From assembly GCA_019915135.1 (NCBI GenBank), contig JAHLMK010000012.1, forward strand, positions 62,001-126,000: a stretch of 64,000 nucleotides of DNA, written 5' to 3'. Within the stretch, counting starts at the first letter, position 1. Each line of letters begins with the position of its first letter. A program made the position numbers and the translations under genes. Source of the DNA: Strobilurus pachycystidiatus (taxonomy: Eukaryota > Basidiomycota > Agaricomycetes > Agaricales > Physalacriaceae). Below, one piece after another: positions 54,052 to 64,000 of the stretch. The notes below the pieces were generated by a model. It was not told the DNA's origin. It saw only the letters and a list, made by a program, of their open reading frames with translations, and searched no databases.

Positions 54052-55844
54052 CTAAAAATCCAGGCCAGCGACATCCTTCAAGAAAGCCAAGGCCTGCGCC
54101 TTCTCATCTCCCTGTAGGCCACGGAGCAAGTTGGCCGCGTTGCTAATCTGTTGAATTGCATCGGCAGACAATGCGGGAGTAGTGTCGGAGGAAGTGGGAA
54201 CAGCCGTGACAGCGGCGGACGTGTCAGCGGCGCGAATGGTGCGGTTTGCGGCCGGAGCAGAGGCGCTGGTACCAAAGCGAGTAGGACAGTCCTTGGACAT
54301 GTGGTTGGGGCCGCGGCATCTAAAGCAAGCGCCCTTCCTGCGAAGGATTTCGCGTTCCTCGGGGGTCAGCCTAGTCAAAGGAGAGGACGAGGTAGCACCT
54401 GTGTTACGGGATGCATCTACATCCATAGGTACTCCCATATCTTGAGCGGGAGCCGGGGCGCGCTGGGGCGGGGCACGAGGAGCGTAAATGCCGGGAGAGG
54501 AATGGGAGCGCTGTGTCCAGTTAGCCTTTTCAGCCTTGCGGGCTTCATAGGCATGCTGCATCTCAACAGCGCGGGTCTTGAATTTGTCAAGGGTATCGGG
54601 AATGGGGTAGGACATGCAGATTCGGTCCAAGAGACTGGGGTTCAAGCCGCGTTTGAAGAAGTAGAGTAACGAGCTTTCGTCAAACTGGGAGTCATCAGCG
54701 TAGCCATCAAAGGCAGTGATGAACTTATCAATTGAAGATAAGTCCTTTTCCTGGCGGATGGTCTCGATGGCGGTACGCGCAGCGGTGATTGGGTCGATGG
54801 CCGCATAGTCGGCTTTGAACTTCTCGATGATAGATGCCTGTGTGGTCCAGCGTTTGCTGGTAGCTGGGATGGTATCATCGTCCTGGTCGGCATCGTACTC
54901 TTTCATGCGGCGTTCTGCCCATTTACCGGCGAGAGGTCCCTTGAAATATGAAAGGAAGACCGAGACCTTCTCGATCTCAGTAGAATAGCGGGCGGTGTTT
55001 AGCCGCATGTGGTTGCGGTATTGGGCCAGCCATGTAGTGGATGTGGCGCGGTCGCCGACGAAGTCGTCAAGCTTGGCTCCACGCTTGCTGGGAATAGTAG
55101 TCATGATAGGAGGGACTGGGTGAACTGGAAAAGATGGAGACGATGACCGAGAGGGATTGGAAGAGGAAGATGACGATGAAGACGGGGGAGTCGATGGTTC
55201 AGAGGGTTCAGGGTCTAAAGCAAGAGGTTGGGATTCAGGTGGTGAATTGTTCTGGACTGGGGATGGAACTGGGGAGGTAGGAGCGGAGTTGAAGGTTGGT
55301 TCCGATGGGGCAGGAGACGGTGGAGCAGAGGGAACTGGGGTACGAGGTGCAGGTGAGCTTGGGGTCTGTGCGGGTAATTGTAACTCAGCTTGAGTGCGCT
55401 CTTCTAAACGCCTTTTAGCCTCCTGGTGCTCTTCTAGTTCGAGGTAGTACTTTTCTCCGTCTGATTCGAGGTAGTGCCAAGATTCGGGGAATTCTTCGTC
55501 TTCGGGCTCGTAGAAGATTTCTTGGGGTTGATACTCTTCGTCGAGCTGGAAGTACTTGCCCTGATGAAGGTAGGCGCCGGGAGGTGGTGTGGGAGGCGCT
55601 TCTTCTGCAGAGAAGCGGGCGATGATGGGAGGATAGGAGTGCGTGGACCGGTATCGGTGTCACGCCAGAAACTGCGGTAATCTCCGCGATGACGAGCCCT
55701 AATAGCAGCCGGTAGAGTGTGAAAAAGGACTTCGCGGTGGGTTAACGTACGGGGAGTGGCAGCTGCAGTCTTCTTGAATACAAGGCGTGTGGGACGAGGT
55801 TGAGAGGCAGGTGTGGGGTCTGAGGTTGTGCGGTCGGCGGGCAT
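54052..55844 (-). pseudogene. gag: Gypsy gag with CCHC knuckle, N-terminal frame break
   Basis: The continuous part runs from ATG 55104 to 54052 (350 codons): a retrotransposon gag region (TWLAQYRNHMRLNTARYSTE; DPITAARTAIETIRQEKDLS) and a zinc knuckle C-x2-C-x4-H-x4-C (CFRCRGPNHMSKDC) near residue 280. The same frame stays open upstream through a Ser/Pro-rich stretch and an acidic segment (YQPQEIFYEPEDEEFPESW) to about 55650. A likely original start, ATG 55844 (MPADRTTSDPTPASQ), is in another frame, so a one-base indel near 55640 probably separates them. Gag forms the particle and binds RNA. Pol begins after the gag stop with a separate start. Confidence 0.8.
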
Positions 55845-55889
55845 GCGCCAAGCGAGGGTGTGAGGTGGGTGTAGAAGAGTCTGTTCTAG

Positions 55890-56360
55890 TGTCAAGACTG
55901 GTGCCCGAATACTAAGGCGACCACCCAAGTCACAAACAAGACAGAGAAGAGGGATAGAGATTGAAGTATAAGATGTGGAGGAGTGTGTTGAGCTACAACA
56001 GTACTAGGAGCGACCAAGCAGTGAGTAGACGAAGAGAACAGACTGAGGAAACTAAAGGGAAGGGAGCTACTATATATATACAAAGTCCGTGGCTGTGTAG
56101 TAAGGAGGAGAACAATAAGACAATAGGAAGTCCTAATGTGGCGAGACAATAGGCGGGCCGGAGTAGAGACAATAGGCGGTCCGGAGTGGACCCAGGTGGT
56201 CATCAGACCACTGATGGACAGGTCTAGGCAATGCCAAGACGATGGATGCCAAGTGAATGTGGGCTAGGCCCAGGCCGAGGTGAATGTAGAGATGGGAGAA
56301 TGTGGCGATGTCGGGAGTGGAGACGTGATGGAGGGAGCAGAATAGAGGCGATTCGTGACA
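55890..56360 (-). repeat. 5' LTR of the gypsy element
   Basis: 471 bp, same ends and apparently the same sequence as 49561-50031. It is the upstream LTR in the direction of transcription. Confidence 0.95.
56071..56080 (-). promoter_or_regulatory. TATA box of the gypsy 5' LTR
   Basis: TATATATATA in the LTR, reading TTTGTATATATATAGTAG on the minus strand. The same block lies at 49742-49751 in the other LTR. Confidence 0.65.
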
Positions 56361-58281
56361 CCACGCCTTTGACTCATCACTTGTCCAACTGTCGTGTTCT
56401 TTGCCTGTTCTCACAAGGAGTGTTCTTTTGAATACGTCTTTTTCTTCCATCTGTTATGAAGGGTGAGACAAAGGCTTGGAAGAGGTTTTTCAGCACGGTA
56501 CGATTGTGTTTGTCCCTTATCCTGAAATACGCTAAATTAACGTAGGTTGTTGGTGTTGTTGAGTTCACGGTTGACTCTGTTCTCAAGAGGGCAGAGTGGG
56601 AGCTGTTGATTGAAGCTGCATGCCGCACATTCCCGGACACTGACCGTCCCGCGCTGGCAGCTTCTCTGGCTAAATGCTACATTGAAGGCCTTCCTCGTGG
56701 TATCAGCGAGGCAATTGATTAGTTGTCACTCTAACCAGAATACCAGCGCGTTAAAAAAGGAGAATCAAGGGGAAAGAAGGGTTAAAAAGAGGCTTTGAAT
56801 GCAGAGAGGAAGGAACTCTCCAACAAGAGCCATTGCTACAGGATGAGTGGGAGCTGACAACTGAAGGAGTTGAGCTCGACAGAGTTCAACATCTTCCAAA
56901 TGCGGGAAAGCTCAACCTTGTCCTTAATATGCTCAAGCATTTTGCTACGGAATGGTATTCACTGAGACGCGGACTTAGACATCCTCAGCAACAACGCAAG
57001 CGCTTAACAGCCCTAATCCTCCATATACTCTTGCGACTTGACTAGTTCACTAAACTTCAATCTCATCCGGCAATCGCTGAATTCTACAACAATGTTTATG
57101 CCACAGTTTCAGGCTTGGCAACACATCAGAAGACCTACCAGCTGACTTAGGATGGCTTTGTGTATGAGGATCCTTCCAAAGCAGCTCTACTCGTGGATGC
57201 ACCCTAATTTGCCAACGTCAAGTTAGAAAAAGACGCAAAGACTTTTATAGTTTTTATGCATGCTTTGGACTTTCTCATCAACAAATTCATGCCTATGCTG
57301 GAAGAGGCCAAGTCACTTACTGAAAGTGTTGCTAGTGCTCAAAGAGCAATGGCTATTGTACGTTCTTGTCTTTTCTTTCAATGTTATATCTGATATAATT
57401 GTAGGGGATGTATGAGCTCATGGGTGCTCATGCAGCGGTCATCAAAAACCCAGATAAATCAGTCAAAGATTATGATTGGCAATGGGCGGAGAACAAATTA
57501 TCAAAGCTGAAAGGCTTTACCCTCGAGAAGGATAGTATTGTGCCTAGTAAACTTTTGACATATTTGGAACTTTAGGCGATGAATGCGATGGATGACTCTC
57601 AGATTGAAAAGGTGTGTGATCAATTCAAGCATCGGTACTTTGCTAACCATTTAATAAGGATGTAACAAAAAATACACAAGTGCAAGATTTGTCCGAGAGG
57701 AAAAAGGATAGTTGCAGTATCACACCACCATTAGTTGGCCGAGGAGAGTCTCCATCTGATGATGTTGAGAGTCAAACTTTGAATCACAATGGAAATATTG
57801 AAAAGGAGCAAGAATCAGGTATTATCTTAATATTTATTATATCATTCAGCTTGTTAATGTGAAACTATCAGATTTAAATAGAGATGACGGTCTAGAAAAA
57901 GAACAAGAGACCACTGTTACTCAGCTATCAACGAGTCATGATCCTCCCTCAATAGAAGAAAATCCAAAGGATGGACATGCATTGCAGATGGTGCAAGACC
58001 AGCAATAAAATGAACTAGTACGTATAAGTTTTGTTTTAATACATGGTCTCATAAAATAAGTAGGAGAATGCGGATGTTCATTCACAATGTGAAGAAACAG
58101 ACGCAAACAAAGAGATTCATAACTCAAGTAAAGATGAAATGGTCTCCAACTTGGTATGTTATTCAACACTATTAAGATGTGCTATTAACTGTTTACAGGA
58201 AGCTGAACTAAAAGACGTAATGCTAATCAAAGGATATGAGAGTCGTTATCCTGATGATGAAGTTGACTATGAAGATGATTA

Positions 58282-59280
58282 ATTGTTTGATGTAACAATA
58301 GAGTTCTTGACAAATATACAAATGAGAAGGTCTTACATTAATTGATTCATAGTAAGAGAGAGCTTGGATTGCATAAAAGTAAGTAATTACATGGATGTAA
58401 GAGGATTGCTTTGATTGATCACTGCCTGATGTAAAATAAACCCAAAAAATGGTAGCATTAAATTTTGCTGATAATAGTGATAGGGCAAGTTTCGTAGAAC
58501 AAACTCAATATGATGGGTGTTCAAGTTGGAGAATCAAAATACCTCAAAAGGTCCAGCGTTAAATTTGGGGGATTGATTATGCCTCAAAAGATCTAGCGGG
58601 AAAATAGGTGTCTTTGATAATGGTACCACAAAAGACTGAGTGTTAAATTGTGGGTAAAAATATCATGAAAGAACTCAAAGGCCAAATAATAAAGCGACAA
58701 ATTCCTTCAAAAATGAATATTAAGCAAGGAAAGTATGGACCATACTTCCGGCCGTAGATTAATAGCCCACATTGCGCTGAAAAATGACAAGTCACCCTAC
58801 ACACCCGAGACAGAAAAACGTTTTCAAACCACCAAGACACTTTCCAAACCTCACCCAAACCCTTCTAACTAGAGATAGGCACGAGCTAATGACATTCCGA
58901 ATCATCCTCGATCCAATCTGTGATTTCGGATCCGTGATTTAAATCATACCTCACGGATCATTCAAATCATGGTGATCATTCTGCAACTCATGAATCATTC
59001 AATTGTACCTACAAATCATACCTCTGAGTATCCGTCAATGATCCGATGAAATATAATTAATTCTGTCAGTCCCAAGTTCCAACAAGCAAAATGAACCCCA
59101 CGAGTATTGAACCCGTGAAGTTCTGACCGTCTCTAAAAATTGCAACAGGTACAAGTTTTGACAACGGGCGGCTTTACCACTTCACCAGACAGGTCTTGAC
59201 AGACTGCCCTTGTACACGCTCATATCACGCCAAAATCTAATATAATTCAACAAAAAAATACAACTTTGTACTTGAGTGAG
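58282..59280. other. AT-rich interval with transposon debris
   Basis: No gene. Between 58530 and 58650 three degenerate segments share CTCAAAAG(G/A)TC(C/T)AGCG and GTTAAATTTGGGG. At 58871 begins TAGAGATAGGCACGAGC, which resembles a hAT MITE end, followed by GATCATTCAAATCATG-like repeats, but no matching right end is present, so it appears truncated. Confidence 0.45.
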
Positions 59281-60369
59281 TGTTAGCGTCCGTCCTAGGA
59301 TCCTAAGTAGGTCGGGCCGTCTATCGAGATCGAGGGTGTTCCGCTGGCAAGAATCAACACGAGCGAGGGTCGAGATGTCAATCAGACGGACTCCCCGAGT
59401 CGTCTATTGGTCTGTTCTCGCGAGAGGTTGTTCACTTAGAGATCGACCCGGTCGATATCTTAAGAGGACGGTCTGTTTGGATGAGGAGACGGGGACGAGG
59501 ACGAAGAACGGGATGGTTAAACGTAAAGTCCACTCTAAGGTTTTACAAGTATGATAGCGCTGTATTTATACGTCGGGCGGCGGGACCGCGCTGTCCCGCC
59601 ATCTACCCAAAAGGGCGCTCCTGACTCATTCTCCAAACATCGAGAACCTTCTTCAAGGTTCCGGCTAAAAGCGTAAACGACCCAGGCCTATCCGGCGATG
59701 GCGGGTTGTCAGCCGACGCGGCGGGAGTCGATGCCGATCAGCGGCGGGATTTCACCCATGCGGTCGCGAGGCGGAATCGATGGCGATGGGCGCGATAGGG
59801 CGGGCGGTATCATGGGAGCGCGTGGTGCTTCTTCTCAAGAAGCGCCAGCCAGCTCTACCAGAGGAGAGAGCCCTCGTGAACATAGTTGTGCGAGGGGCGG
59901 GCGATTGGGAAAGGTCCTCGGCCGAGCGGAGACGGTCGGGCGCGCCTTTCTCCTACGGTGGTCGACCGCCCTGCTGAGTCTAGACTCGTACGAGCGAGTT
60001 CGGTAGGTGGTGTGGCGAGAGTATTCCTTCGGGCTTCCCTGTAGTCGGACCGAGTGATCCGGATGTGGGCGCGTATGTTACTTAGTTCGCTAGGGTTTCC
60101 CTGAGGTGTCGAAATGACGGAGAGAGTCCGCAACTTGATTGCGCTGGCTTCTCGTAAGGTCGTATCCAATGGTACGTTGCAGGGGGAGGGAGGAAGACGG
60201 TGCTTCCGCGGAGGTGATATCCGTGAACGGAGTTCGTGGTGGAACAAGATATAGATTTTGCCCGCGGGTACGCTCCTCGAGCGCCCCGAGGGGTTTCAGA
60301 CGACCTTTCGGGAACTAGGAGGATGGCAAGGCCTTGTGCCTGTCGGACACCCGGACCAAGATCATAACA
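59281..60369 (-). repeat. LTR of element copy 2
   Basis: TGTTAGCGTCC ... GATCATAACA on the plus strand, the reverse complement of the LTR family at 38163-39245. In element orientation this is the 3' LTR, because the polypurine tract abuts it at 60370. Confidence 0.92.
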
Positions 60370-61017
60370 ATATCTCCTCTTCAAGATTCTTGTCCCCAAG
60401 AATCGCAAAGGACAAATCCATTCGCTTGCGCGGAGCCCGGTCCTCTCGGCGATCGATATCACCGATCGACGCTTTGAGAACCGGGAATTCGGGACCGGGA
60501 CAGGCGGGGTGTGGCGCAGAGTGAATACCTGCGCCACCTTCTGCGCTAATCGTGCGTCTAAGAAATCTTTTCGAAAACTCGAGGACCAGGACAGGCGAGT
60601 CCCTATGAATGGTTGTGAAATGATAGATTGATCTGTCGGGTAAGATATGTTCCCGTTGTGTGGCGATCGCCTGGAAATGCGAGTATTTGGGTGTCGATTC
60701 GTCCTAAATTCGGCGATCCCAGTTCTGGGGGAACGATGCGATCGTGTTCTCCTATTCGCTTTCGGTGTTTCGGGGGTCTGCGGCTGCCACCCAATCTCAG
60801 AGCCTCGCTCTTCTGCGAGGTACAACCGGTCCCGCCTCGCGGTCGTTTGTCCTCATGTTTTCGTCGTAGCTGTCGACGGTCCTCCCTGAGGCCGCCGCCT
60901 TTCCAGAATCGAATCGACCCTTCGTTACCCAAGTCTGACGCCCTTTTTAAAGGGAGGACGGGGCTGCGAAGTCGCCACCCGCCCGCCTTTGTTCGTTTCG
61001 CCCGTATCGCTGCCGCC

Positions 61018-62490
61018 ATGTCCGTTTCCTCCAACCCTTCCAAGCCAGTCGCTGTCGATCCCACCTTGTCCCACTTCTGGTTAGGCGCGGAGCTCCTGGA
61101 CGTGGCCATCCCGCGGCAGTTGTCACATATTACGGAGGCGGCGAAGGACGAGATTCATGATGCGCTGGCAGGGCCTGCGCTCTTGATTTCTCTCGCGGTC
61201 CAGTCGGGGATCCTATGCGACGCGGTCGTAGATGGGTCGGACGTTCCAGCGTTGGAACGCTGGGCGGAGATTCGGGTCCCGTTGGTGCGTGCTGGTCGTC
61301 GAGGGGTCCTCGGGCGTGCTCTGATTCTTTACTTCTTTGGATAGGAATCCCTGTGTCGTGTGACGGCAGAGCTACGAGCTTGGGGTTGTATCCTCTGGGC
61401 TCGTCCAGAGCTCCGAGACGTAGTCATCTGCCTGAAGTGCGTTGTCCAACTGGACCTGATGTTCGACCTAGGCGTTACCGAGGGGATTTTCGCCGAGGCT
61501 CTTCACTGGTGGGACTCGGATTCTCATCCCCTGGACCTGTCCATCCTTCAGGTCACTTGTTGGGAGAGGGAGGACCCCCCGGTCTTCGCTTCCCTGGCGT
61601 ACGAGCCGTCGGAAGGGGACGACGCTTTCGAGGGGCGATGGGATCCTCCTCGTTCTTCCATGAGGCCGACCCAGCTTAGCGTTGTCCGCCCCGTCGCCGA
61701 GCCTTCTCTTGTTGTGCCATCGGTCGTCGTAGAGCCCAAGTCTTTGGACTGGTTCGAGGCATCGTACGAGGATGACGATGCGATTTCTTGGGGCGTGGAC
61801 TCGACGCCTTCGTTGGAGACGGACTCGCGATCTTCGGCACCATCCCTCGAACTCCCCGAGTTCGAAGAGACGGTGTGTTTTCCTCTTCATATAGTTCGTC
61901 GTATGTCTTTTGCTGAATTCTTTCCCTTCTAGATTTCGGAGGTCGAGACGTTTGTGGCCGCCGCAGATCCAGTACCCTATGAGGTCCGCTTGTTCCCCGA
62001 ACAAGACTGTCGCTCCTGCTCCCAGTCGGGCCAACCCGAAAGTCATCCGTGTTTCTTTCGTCTGGACCAGTGGACGTGGAAGGCGGGGAGTTTTGCCTGT
62101 GTGTGCTGTCAAACTCGGGGGGTTCTGTGCTCGCTGGCTTTGGTCCTGCGATCCTCTCGTGAGGCTCGAGATGCGCTCCGAGCTTGTGTTGCTATTGGGG
62201 ATAGTCGGGGTGGTTACGAGTGGCACTTGCGCACTCAACGCTTCCTTCGCGATGTGAACTATGAGTTCCCGGAGGCGTATTACACCGGCCATTACTTCGA
62301 GACGGGGAAGTCGATGGAGGGGAAGAGGTTCTCCTGGGTTTGTCCGCTTCATGGGACTGGGGAGGGCGATGCAGCGTTTGACGAACTTCCCGAGTATCAT
62401 TCTCGGTCGGAGTTTTGTCCTCCTCGGGGTCCCCGGAAGGCGCCACGCCCTTCTCAGAGTTTCCCCTTTCTGCCTCATCGTCGAGTGTGA
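61018..62490 (+). CDS. Antisense 491-codon frame, copy 2, same two UAGs
   Basis: ATG 61018 in the context GCCGCCATGT, end TGA 62490. TAG at 61342-61344 and 61930-61932 split it into 108, 195 and 186 codons, exactly as in copy 1. Only a handful of amino-acid differences are seen (for example FEGRWDPPRSS versus FEGQWDPPRFS; AEFFPF versus AEFFAF). The Cys cluster CRSCSQ ... CVCCQTRG is kept. A TTTTTAAAGGG box lies about 65 bp upstream. Function unknown. Confidence 0.55.
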
Positions 62491-62611
62491 GGAGGTTCGT
62501 GTGTTGATCTTTGGTGTATGATCAGGTCATTTGTTCGGGTGTCCTATAGCGATTTTCCGTAGTAGTTATATGTGTCCGTTTGAATGATAAGTTCGTGGTC
62601 GTTCCGCTCGT

Positions 62612-62992
62612 CTAGGTTCGAAGGGGGAGCTGGGGGCAGTTCCGTCGATAGTGTCCCACACGTCGACACTGGAAGCATTCCGTGGTGATCGCTTGCTGGT
62701 TCCTTGGACGAGGGGGGTTTCCAATGTGACGCGGGACGGGTGGGTGCGTACGGAACGAGTGGAGGACGCGTTCCGCGACTTGATCTACATCGCGTCGTAC
62801 TCGGACGGGATTGATGGTAGGGGGCCTCGGGAGGAAGGGGCGGGACGGGGTTATGAGGTGGTTGTTCCTCTGAAGCGGTGAGGATCCCCGATCCCCACCC
62901 TTCAGCCTGGTCTCCAGTAGCCAGACGCATCTCCCCAGGAGTGCGAGGGCGATTGCGGTCGTTACAGCGCCCGCTAATTCAAGGTGGTTCAT
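62612..62992 (-). CDS. Gag-like CCHC ORF, copy 2 (126 aa)
   Basis: The same length as 35550-35930 and, as far as I can read, an identical translation: hydrophobic start, Arg/Pro-rich middle and the CFQCRRVGHYRRNC knuckle. ATG at 62992, just inside the 5' LTR at 63037. Confidence 0.6.
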   Translation of the reverse strand: MNHLELAGAVTTAIALALLGRCVWLLETRLKGGDRGSSPLQRNNHLITPSRPFLPRPPTINPVRVRRDVDQVAERVLHSFRTHPPVPRHIGNPPRPRNQQAITTECFQCRRVGHYRRNCPQLPLRT

Positions 62993-63036
62993 CGTAGCGT
63001 GTTATTCCTGGGAGCGATAGAGGAGAGTGGACTTAT

Positions 63037-64000
63037 TGTTAGCGTCCGTCCTAGGATCCTAAGTAGGTCGGGCCGTCTATCGAGATCGAGGGTGTTCCGC
63101 TGGCAGGAATCAACACAAGCGAGGGTCGAGATGTCAATCAGACGGACTCCCCGAGTCGTCTATTGGTCTGTTCTCGCGAGAGGTCGTTCACTTAGAGATC
63201 GACCCGGTCGATATCTTAAGAGGACGGTCTGTTTGGATGAGGAGACGGGGACGAGGACGAAGAACGGGATGGTTAAACGTAAAGTCCACTCTAAGGTTTT
63301 ACAAGTATGATAGCGCTGTATTTATACGTCGGGCGGCGGGACCGCGCTGTCCCGCCATCTACCCAAAAGGGCGCTCCTGACTCATTCTCCAAACATCGAG
63401 AACCTTCTTCAAGGTTCCGGCTAAAAGCGTAAACGACCCAGGCCTATCCGGCGATGGCGGGTTGTCAGCCGACGCGGCGGGAGTCGATGCCGATCAGCGG
63501 CGGGATTTCACCCATGCGGTCGCGAGGCGGAATCGATGGCGATGGGCGCGATAGGGCGGGCGGTATCATGGGAGCGCGTGGTGCTTCTTCTCAAGAAGCG
63601 CCAGCCAGCTCTACCAGAGGAGAGAGCCCTCGTGAACATAGTTGTGCGAGGGGCGGGCGATCGGGAAAGGTCCTCGGCCGAGCGGAGACGGTCGGGCGCG
63701 CCTTTCTCCTACGGTGGTCGACCGCCCTGCTGAGTCTAGACTCGTACGAGCGAGTTCGGTAGGTGGTGTGGCGAGAGTATTCCTTCGGGCTTCCCTGTAG
63801 TCGGACCGAGTGATCCGGATGTGGGCGCGTATGTTACTTAGTTCGCTAGGGTTTCCCTGAGGTGTTGAAATGACGGAGAGAGTCCGCAACTTGATTGCGC
63901 TGGCTTCTCGTAAGGTCGTATCCAATGGTACGTTGCAGGGGGAGGGAGGAAGACGGTGCTTCCGCGGAGGTGATATCCGTGAACGGAGTTCGTGGTGGAA
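63037..64000 (-). repeat. Second LTR of element copy 2 (partial)
   Basis: Starts TGTTAGCGTCC and follows the sequence of 59281-60244 nearly base for base, then runs off the window about 125 bp short of its end. Small differences from 59281-60369 are seen (for example GAGGTCG versus GAGGTTG; GATCGGG versus GATTGGG). Confidence 0.92.

Larger units (their letters stand above)
49561..56360 (-). mobile_element. Full-length Ty3/gypsy chromovirus
   Basis: 6800 bp bounded by 471-bp LTRs (49561-50031 and 55890-56360) that look identical, with a perfect 5-bp target duplication CCACG (49556-49560 and 56361-56365). It is transcribed on the minus strand: gag, then protease, reverse transcriptase, RNase H, integrase and chromodomain. 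A polypurine tract lies at 50032-50044. LTR identity indicates a very recent insertion, although pol already carries one nonsense codon and gag a frame break. It splits an exon of the ParB-like gene (LMNH|AFDSS). Confidence 0.95.
46133..58281 (+). pseudogene. Many-exon ParB-like gene with in-frame stops, split by gypsy
   Basis: Starts at ATG 46133 (MKKSPQKVKGK) with a series of small Lys/Ser/Glu-rich exons (for example KSKKKHTASEQRK, RHDEELHSAAQAMVAAKL, EGASPKEASPNKSKKRK) separated by short GT-AG introns. The exon at about 48150-48708 contains SINRFNPLHKIILIVSEKN and VWVGRGRADLGDGQHRLRIV, whose DGQHR resembles the ParB/sulfiredoxin nucleotide-binding motif. Later exons read SVPNAVYTNLNLMLVLKDLS and, beyond the gypsy insertion (49561-56360), AEWELLIEAACRTFPDTDRP, DEWELTTEGVELDRVQHLPN and a Glu/Asp-rich C-terminus ending at TAA about 58281. 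The frame is interrupted by 12 TAG/TAA and 3 TGA codons although the splice sites look good. One frameshift lies near 56790. Probably decayed; see the separate observation on the stops. Confidence 0.6.
59281..64000 (-). mobile_element. LTR element copy 2, inverted, cut by the window end
   Basis: The same element as 20994-39245 without the KDZ insertion: LTR 59281-60369 (1089 bp), internal 60370-63036 (2667 bp), second LTR from 63037 past the window end. The gag-like ORF (62612-62992, -) and the antisense frame (61018-62490, +) are both present. The internal region is nearly identical to copy 1 with a few indels (for example CTGGAAATGCGAG at 60670). The target duplication cannot be checked. 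Confidence 0.9.

Noticed and set aside
46675..58008. Alternative genetic code (UAR as Gln) as the main explanation
   Set aside because: Intact neighbouring genes (KDZ transposase, oxygenase, the 724-codon ORF) use TAG, TAA or TGA as normal terminators and the gene also uses CAG/CAA; C-to-T decay explains the stops more simply. Kept only as a testable alternative.

Overview
The window looks like a repeat-rich stretch of a mushroom-forming basidiomycete (Agaricomycete) nuclear genome. The genes carry 46-57 bp GT-AG introns, many with the donor GTGCGT. The transposon content (KDZ-type transposase with TET/JBP oxygenase, Ty3/gypsy chromovirus, hAT MITEs) is typical of that group. I see no rRNA, tRNA, CRISPR array or bacterial-style operon. 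Almost everything is mobile-element DNA or host-gene debris broken by it.

Layout. 1-2612: a 55-bp minisatellite. 2620-8546: a small spliced gene and a degenerate KDZ-companion gene split by two hAT MITEs. 8900-10860: GC-rich repeats, an LTR-like block and a KDZ transposase 3' relic cut by a third MITE. 11100-16750: remains of gypsy elements with a fourth MITE and an oppositely oriented Cys-cluster gene. 17895-20993: a P4-type ATPase relic (two more MITEs) joined to a UTP10-like relic. The UTP10 relic continues at 39246-39843 and 40736-40957. Between its parts sits an LTR element (20994-39245). Nested in that element's 5' LTR is a complete 13,415-bp KDZ transposon (21183-34597), and nested in a KDZ gene is a 676-bp TIR element (32671-33346).

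The KDZ transposon is the centrepiece. It has imperfect TIRs of about 145 bp, a 7-bp target duplication, an uninterrupted 1087-codon spliced transposase with a Cys/His N-terminus, an uninterrupted 583-codon TET/JBP-like dioxygenase with all expected metal and 2-oxoglutarate ligands, an AT-hook protein, a 273-aa acidic-tailed protein, a 248-aa protein resembling the RNase H1 N-terminal fold, and an 897-codon companion protein disrupted only by the TIR element. The likely joint role is transposition coupled to 5-methylcytosine oxidation of the element; that coupling is inference.

Right of the UTP10 relic lie a 724-codon orphan ORF (43774-45948) and a many-exon ParB-like gene (46133-58281) with 15 in-frame stops, nearly all where Gln or Arg would fit by a C-to-T change. 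A 6.8-kb gypsy chromovirus with same-length, apparently identical LTRs and a perfect 5-bp target duplication (49561-56360) splits this gene. From 59281 to the window end is a second, inverted copy of the LTR element found at 20994-39245. Both copies carry an antisense 491-codon frame with the same two in-frame UAG codons.

All similarity calls are from family knowledge and reading the translations; no database search was run.
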